The notes beneath the pieces are model-generated. The model did not search any database and was not told where the DNA came from. It worked only from the letters and a program-made list of their open reading frames with translations. The position numbers and the translations under genes were made by a program. Source: Coriobacteriaceae bacterium (GTDB lineage Bacteria; Actinomycetota; Coriobacteriia; Anaerosomatales; SLCP01). Taken from it: a stretch of 18,026 nucleotides of DNA. Position 1 is the stretch's first letter, and each line of letters starts with the position of its first letter. Positions 14,523-18,026 of this stretch are shown piece by piece. The DNA lies in contig PWVH01000091.1 of assembly GCA_003563465.1 (NCBI GenBank), forward strand, positions 1 to 18,026. The letters are read 5' to 3'.

Positions 14523-15728
14523 CTATCCGCCGCCCCCGCCGCCCCCGCCGCCGAACTGTTGCGCGTGACAATTCTTGCACAAGGAGTTGTCCTCGGCAGG
14601 TCTGACCAGGAAGTATTCGGCGTCGCTCTCGTGCGGAAACACCTGGAAGCGCGGGTTGTCCGACTCTTCGGTTCCGTGCGGCTTGGTCGCCCTGAACTCC
14701 TGCTCAGCGCCTGTGAGCGTGGGGTTGGCTCCCCCTTCGGTCGGCCCGACGGCGCGAGCGTCCTCGTGACACTGCTGGCACAGCGGACCCCAGCCGTCCT
14801 GCAGAGCGGTCTTCTTAGAACCTCCAGGGCCAGGGCCCGGAGCAGCATCCGGATCGTCCGGCATCACGTAACCGCGGTTGCTCTGCCCGAGCGTCCCCAT
14901 GGTCGTCTCGTAGGATCCGACCCCGGTTATCACGGGCAGCCAGTCGTAATAGTAGTGGTCGCCCTGCATCACGGGATGGTTCTGCATCTGCTGCGGGTCC
15001 CCGGGAGCAGGATCGTGCCCGCCTATCCGGCCCTTGTGACACGACGCGCACCACTCAGTCCCATACACCGCAACCGTGGTCTCGGCGCTGGTGGGAACTT
15101 GTCTGAGCAGCCGGTTGGTCTTGAGAGTATAGGCGGTCTCGCTGGACACCGAGGCCCTCAAGCGATCGCCGGTGAACGGCTCGACCGTGTTCGCATCGTG
15201 CGGCGAGTGGCAATCGCTGCAGGTCAGCGTACCACCTGGACCGGTAAGGCCGGGATTCTCGTTGTCGCCTCCGGATGGATCCCCTCCGGGTATGGTCGTA
15301 TGGCCAGGGTCTTCCACCCGATGGGCGGCGGCCGGCGGCTGCCCCGTGCGTGCCTCGATGGTCCCGTAGACACTCCTGCCACCGGTGCCGTCGTGGCACG
15401 ACTCGCAGGTGGCCTTGATCGTGGCGCCAGGAAGCAATTTCGAGCCTCCCGCCGGCGCTCTGTGCACGAAATGGCACGTCTGACACTTGTTGGTCCCGGT
15501 CGTGTAGCCACCGTGGGGACCCTTGCGTCTGGCGGCGAGAAGATCCGGGTCGTCTCCAGGATTCAGGATGCCTTGCTCGGAGGCTCCGTGGCAGTCGACG
15601 CACTCCGAGCGCGGAACGCCCTCTGGATAGGTCGCAAGCTCGTTCGGATATGCGATCGCAACGCTTGCGGCCGACAAGATCGCAAGCGTGGTCAGAGCCG
15701 CGATGGTTACTCTCTCGGCCAGCTTCAT
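14523..15728 (-). CDS. Secreted seven-heme c-type cytochrome, doubled-CXXCH type
   Basis: A 401-residue exported cytochrome. The signal peptide MKLAERVTIAALTTLAILSAASVAIA is predicted to be cut before YPNE. Seven CXXCH heme sites are present: CVDCH (43), CQTCH (82), CESCH (108), CSDCH (170), CASCH (227), CQQCH (317) and CKNCH (384). Hemes 2-3 and 4-5 have the doubled-CXXCH layout (CQTCHFVH...KLL...CESCH; CSDCHSPH...RLL...CASCH). The protein ends in nine glycines encoded by three 9-base repeats. There is no cell-wall sorting signal or second membrane helix, so it is secreted or surface-associated. ATG 15728 was chosen as the signal-peptide start; an ATG 11 codons upstream (15761) is possible, and neither has a strong ribosome binding site. 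A promoter lies at 15802-15830. It sits downstream of an NHL protein and another multiheme cytochrome, which suggests a joint electron-transfer role. Confidence 0.93.
   Translation of the reverse strand: MKLAERVTIAALTTLAILSAASVAIAYPNELATYPEGVPRSECVDCHGASEQGILNPGDDPDLLAARRKGPHGGYTTGTNKCQTCHFVHRAPAGGSKLLPGATIKATCESCHDGTGGRSVYGTIEARTGQPPAAAHRVEDPGHTTIPGGDPSGGDNENPGLTGPGGTLTCSDCHSPHDANTVEPFTGDRLRASVSSETAYTLKTNRLLRQVPTSAETTVAVYGTEWCASCHKGRIGGHDPAPGDPQQMQNHPVMQGDHYYYDWLPVITGVGSYETTMGTLGQSNRGYVMPDDPDAAPGPGPGGSKKTALQDGWGPLCQQCHEDARAVGPTEGGANPTLTGAEQEFRATKPHGTEESDNPRFQVFPHESDAEYFLVRPAEDNSLCKNCHAQQFGGGGGGGGG
14526..14552 (-). repeat. Three tandem 9-base repeats encoding the C-terminal Gly9 tail
   Basis: Minus strand unit GGCGGCGGG twice, then GGCGGCGGA, directly before the TAG stop of the cytochrome gene. 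Each unit is three glycine codons, so copy changes keep the frame. It is prone to slippage. Confidence 0.85.
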
Positions 15729-15801
15729 GCGCGCCGATCTTTCTAATCTATCGAGTCTCATCGAAGGCGGGCCCAACCTGAGATACCCTTAAGTCATCCC
15801 C

Positions 15802-15830
15802 ATTCTGGCATCTCGCCATCTGAATCACAA
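15802..15830 (-). promoter_or_regulatory. Promoter for the seven-heme cytochrome gene
   Basis: Minus strand TTGTGA (15830-15825), 17-base spacer, CAGAAT (15807-15802) with TGC just before the -10 (extended -10). It lies in the 124-base gap after the NHL gene and would give a leader of about 65 bases to the ATG at 15728. It suggests that the cytochrome can be expressed separately from the genes upstream. Confidence 0.5.
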
Positions 15831-15852
15831 TCACTTCCGAATCCCGCCGAAG

Positions 15853-16935
15853 CTAACGCTCGACCCGCAAGACTTGCACCCTATCGTTCTCCTTGTCCGC
15901 GACCAGGATGAGATCGCCCGCCGCGTCTATGCCGTTCGGGAAGTTCAACTGCGCAGGCAGGACACCTCGGCTGCCGTAGGAGCCGATCGGCTCGCCTCCG
16001 CTGTCGAGGAGCACGACCGAGAACCCGAACGCATCTATGACCGCTACCGTCGCGTCGTCGAGGACCGCAACGCCCCTCGGAAGACCGAACTCGTATGGTG
16101 TGCCGCCCCGCAAGCCCGTCTCCCACTTGTAAGCACCGTCGATCGTGAAGGCCTGGATGCGGCCGTTGTTGGAGTCCGCGACGATGACCGTCGAGTCCGG
16201 CATGATGGCGATGCTGTTGGGACGCTCGAGCTGACCGGGGCCGGTCCCCGGACGTCCGAACTGCCTGACGAACTCGCCTTTCTTCGTGAAGGCCACGACC
16301 TGATAGCTGTCGACCGCATATACGAGATCGCCCCATAGCGCGATGTCGGTCACGGCGATGCCGGTACCATCCTGCCCCGACGAACCCCTTCCCACCAGCT
16401 CGCCGGGATCGGGAAAGCGGCGCAAGAAACTGCCGCGGGAGTCGAAGACCTGAATCTGGTCGTTGCGGAAATCGGCGACATAGACATCACCGTTGTCGTC
16501 TACCTCGATGCCGAGGGGGGAGTTCATGAGTCCCTCCTCCCAAGTGGCCTCATATCCAGCCAGAGGCTTTGCGATGCCGAACCCACCGAATTCGAACAAG
16601 TACCGCCCCCGCGACGAGAACACTGCCACGCGGTTGTGGTTCGTATCGGTCACGTAGATACGTCCGTTCGGCCCGAAAGCCGCGCCCATCGGGCGGCTGA
16701 AACTCGGATTCTCTCCTCGGCCTGGACCTTCGATGACGAGCACCGGCGTGAGGCCAGCGATGGTCTCACCGCCCCGAGCCGTGAACCCGCCAGTGCGGAG
16801 AAGGTAGAGAATCAGGAGCGCGATCAAGGCGATCAGCAGCACGAAGAGCACTGCGGCGAGCAGAAGGTACGACTGGCGCGGGGTCAACCTGCGCGAAAGC
16901 CCTTCGGCTTCGGCAGCTTGCATCTCCCCGGTCAT
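15853..16935 (-). CDS. Membrane-anchored NHL-repeat beta-propeller protein
   Basis: A 360-residue protein: a short cytoplasmic start, one membrane helix at about 22-46 (SYLLLAAVLFVLLIALIALL), then an external NHL beta-propeller. Repeats are visible as FSRPMGAAFGPNGRIYVTDTNHNRVAVFSSRG, SPLGIEVDDNGDVYVADFRNDQIQVFDSRG, ERPNSIAIMPDSTVIVADSNNGRIQAF, GLPRGVAVLDDATVAVIDAF and NFPNGIDAAGDLILVADKENDRVQVL, with a more diverged one near AVTDIALWGDLVYAVDSYQVVAF. About six blades are expected. NHL propellers bind proteins or carbohydrates and have no catalytic motif here. The ATG at 16935 overlaps the stop of the small membrane protein as ATGA, so the two are coupled. Neighbouring multiheme cytochromes on both sides suggest an assembly, docking or scaffold role in an electron-transfer complex. 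Confidence 0.9.
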   Translation of the reverse strand: MTGEMQAAEAEGLSRRLTPRQSYLLLAAVLFVLLIALIALLILYLLRTGGFTARGGETIAGLTPVLVIEGPGRGENPSFSRPMGAAFGPNGRIYVTDTNHNRVAVFSSRGRYLFEFGGFGIAKPLAGYEATWEEGLMNSPLGIEVDDNGDVYVADFRNDQIQVFDSRGSFLRRFPDPGELVGRGSSGQDGTGIAVTDIALWGDLVYAVDSYQVVAFTKKGEFVRQFGRPGTGPGQLERPNSIAIMPDSTVIVADSNNGRIQAFTIDGAYKWETGLRGGTPYEFGLPRGVAVLDDATVAVIDAFGFSVVLLDSGGEPIGSYGSRGVLPAQLNFPNGIDAAGDLILVADKENDRVQVLRVER

Positions 16936-17258
16936 GGCGTCACCCCCAGACGCTTCAATCCCCCAAGCGCGTGGCCGGGACTCACCGCCAGCGTCTGAGG
17001 CAAGACCTTCTCGCCTTCGCCTCCCTGGCCGAGTTCGATGAGCGATGGAGTCTCGCCGAAGAGCGCGGCACTGTAATCCGGCTCGCCGCTCGTCACGGCA
17101 AGGACGAGGAACAATCCCGTGCCGATCACGGCGACGAGCAATGCGATGACGAGAACTGCAAGCCACGCGGGAACGAGAGCAGACGGTTCGTGCGCCTGCT
17201 TTGGAACGACAGCGCTTGCGATCCGGTCTGCCTCAGTGGTGCGAGACTTCGTGGTCAC
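16932..17258 (-). CDS. Small one-helix membrane protein coupled to the NHL gene
   Basis: A 108-residue protein I do not recognise. It has a charged N-terminus (MTTKSRTTEADR), one long hydrophobic helix at about 30-55 (PAWLAVLVIALLVAVIGTGLF...), then a Gly/Glu-containing outer part (SGEPDYSAALFGETPSLIELGQGGEGEKVLP...). There is no Cys and no CXXCH. The start is GTG 17258, supported by GGAGGA 8 bases upstream. Its stop overlaps the NHL start, so the two products are probably made in fixed ratio and may form a complex. It follows the multi-heme cytochrome gene by 86 bases. Confidence 0.75.
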   Translation of the reverse strand: MTTKSRTTEADRIASAVVPKQAHEPSALVPAWLAVLVIALLVAVIGTGLFLVLAVTSGEPDYSAALFGETPSLIELGQGGEGEKVLPQTLAVSPGHALGGLKRLGVTP

Positions 17259-17344
17259 GAAGACGTCCTCCGGAATGGAAGTTCACGACAGGCCGCGATA
17301 AACACGCCCGATGCTGGGCCCGACTTCCGGGGACCTGCCCTCTA

Positions 17345-18026
17345 CTAGTTGTTCGCTGCAGGGCCTCTCACGTGACAAGCTGCGCACCATGGCGGCTCGT
17401 GACACTCGAAGCATCCCTGTGCTCCTTGATCTCGCACGAAGTCCGCGTGTTGCGGCAGCCATTCGCGCATTGGATCGGAGCCTTCGTGGTGGCATTCGCT
17501 GCAGAAGTCGCCACCAGCCACAGTCGTGTGGCATGGCGCGCAAACCTCGGGTCTTTCCTTGCCGTCATCGCCATGGTCCTGGGCGAAACCCGCAGGGTGG
17601 GGCATCTCGAGGCCATGGCACCCGTCGCAGAACTGCCGCTCGATGTGACAGGTGGAACAGTAGCCTACAGTCGCAGGCTCAGGGAGATGCGCGAGCTGCT
17701 TGTACATCGGATCGTCAGTGTGCGGCTCGTCCAGGTCTTCGCGCGCCGTCGTGTAGGATTCGTAATCCTCCATCGCGAGTGCAGCGTGACCGCTGCTATC
17801 ACCGTATTCCTCGAAGAAGCCGTCCTCGAAATGGTTCGCGGGCCTAAGCTCGAAGTCGGGGGTGTGACAGGCCGGGCATGCTCCGGTCGCGACGATGCCG
17901 CTCACGGACTCGCCTGTAAGCGTGTGACAGCGGAAGCACGCCGTCATCTCCATGAAGTCGTCGTGCGGCTGGTTGGGCTCGCCGGTGTTGGGATCTTTGA
18001 GCGTGAGATCGAAGTCCTCGCGGTGC
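17345..18026 (-). CDS. Multiheme c-type cytochrome, at least eight hemes (5' end outside window)
   Basis: The frame is open from the window end to two adjacent TAG stops. It contains eight CXXCH motifs in about 200 residues, counted from the internal Met at 17953: CFRCH (6), CPACH (26), CSTCH, CDGCH, CAPCH, CSECH, CFECH and CAACH. Wording such as FCDGCHGLEMPHPAGF followed by DHG and CAPCH...FCSECH resembles NapC/NirT- or cytochrome c3-like membrane-associated electron carriers. The ATG at 17953 is not accepted as the start: the frame continues upstream as HREDFDLTLKDPNTG..., with no signal peptide or ribosome binding site, so the N-terminus (probably a membrane anchor or signal peptide) is beyond the window. 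A His at the very edge could close a ninth CXXCH. It is probably the quinol-side or periplasmic donor for the cytochrome downstream. Confidence 0.92.
   Translation of the reverse strand, partial: HREDFDLTLKDPNTGEPNQPHDDFMEMTACFRCHTLTGESVSGIVATGACPACHTPDFELRPANHFEDGFFEEYGDSSGHAALAMEDYESYTTAREDLDEPHTDDPMYKQLAHLPEPATVGYCSTCHIERQFCDGCHGLEMPHPAGFAQDHGDDGKERPEVCAPCHTTVAGGDFCSECHHEGSDPMREWLPQHADFVRDQGAQGCFECHEPPWCAACHVRGPAANN

Noticed and set aside
14526..14552. Frameshift in the glycine tract truncating a longer cytochrome
   Set aside because: The other frames after the tract end within about 70 bases and show no heme motif or membrane anchor, so there is no lost domain visible. A sequencing error cannot be fully excluded.
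14517..15746. 409-codon plus-strand open frame opposite the seven-heme cytochrome
   Set aside because: Antisense shadow of a gene with seven CXXCH motifs and a signal peptide; composition is Arg/Val/Gly-rich with no motif.
1..18026. tRNA, rRNA, CRISPR array, insertion sequence or riboswitch
   Set aside because: I looked on both strands at intergenic regions and saw no cloverleaf, spaced direct repeats, transposase motifs or known riboswitch cores. The gaps are short and mostly filled by promoters and ribosome binding sites.

Overview
The window is a G+C-rich bacterial chromosome segment, densely packed with genes on the minus strand except for one short plus-strand gene. Several features point to an anaerobic, respiring bacterium that uses menaquinone and probably nickel enzymes: a two-subunit class I (Fe-S) fumarate hydratase, HypA/HypB nickel insertion factors, a Tat translocase, MenG, and multiheme c-type cytochromes. 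A single-membrane, deep-branching anaerobic actinobacterium (Coriobacteriia-like or a related uncultured lineage) fits the base composition, the many GTG starts and the gene mix. That assignment is inference, because no rRNA or other phylogenetic marker is present. There is no mobile element, CRISPR array, tRNA or rRNA that I can see.

Layout, read in the direction of minus-strand transcription (high to low coordinates). (a) 18026-14523 is an electron-transfer block: a multiheme cytochrome with at least eight CXXCH motifs, cut by the window end; a small one-helix membrane protein; a membrane-anchored NHL beta-propeller; and, behind its own promoter, a secreted seven-heme cytochrome ending in nine glycines. 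(b) 14328-8699 starts from a promoter with an operator-like repeat. It holds a B12-binding-type radical SAM protein, MenG, an amidohydrolase of the MtaD/SsnA/aminofutalosine deaminase group, an RseC/MucC-like membrane protein, a one-helix acidic protein and a membrane-anchored TPR protein. (c) 8640-8284 is the only plus-strand gene, a STAS anti-sigma-factor antagonist. It is divergent from a second STAS gene. (d) 8083-1 is a long co-directional run: STAS, tatA, tatC, hypA, hypB, an HD-domain protein, an archaeal-type DNA topoisomerase I, a nitrilase-fold protein without its catalytic residues, malate dehydrogenase and the fumarate hydratase alpha subunit (cut by the window start).

Functional links: malate dehydrogenase and fumarate hydratase catalyse consecutive steps (oxaloacetate-malate-fumarate). 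Tat and HypAB fit maturation and export of a [NiFe] hydrogenase encoded elsewhere. MenG and a possible aminofutalosine deaminase belong to menaquinone synthesis, which would feed electrons to the multiheme cytochromes. The most interesting unit is the cytochrome/NHL block at 14523-18026, followed by the radical SAM-menG-amidohydrolase cluster. All intergenic stretches are shorter than 300 bases; the longest are the STAS/STAS divergent region (8084-8283) and the region upstream of the radical SAM gene (14329-14522).
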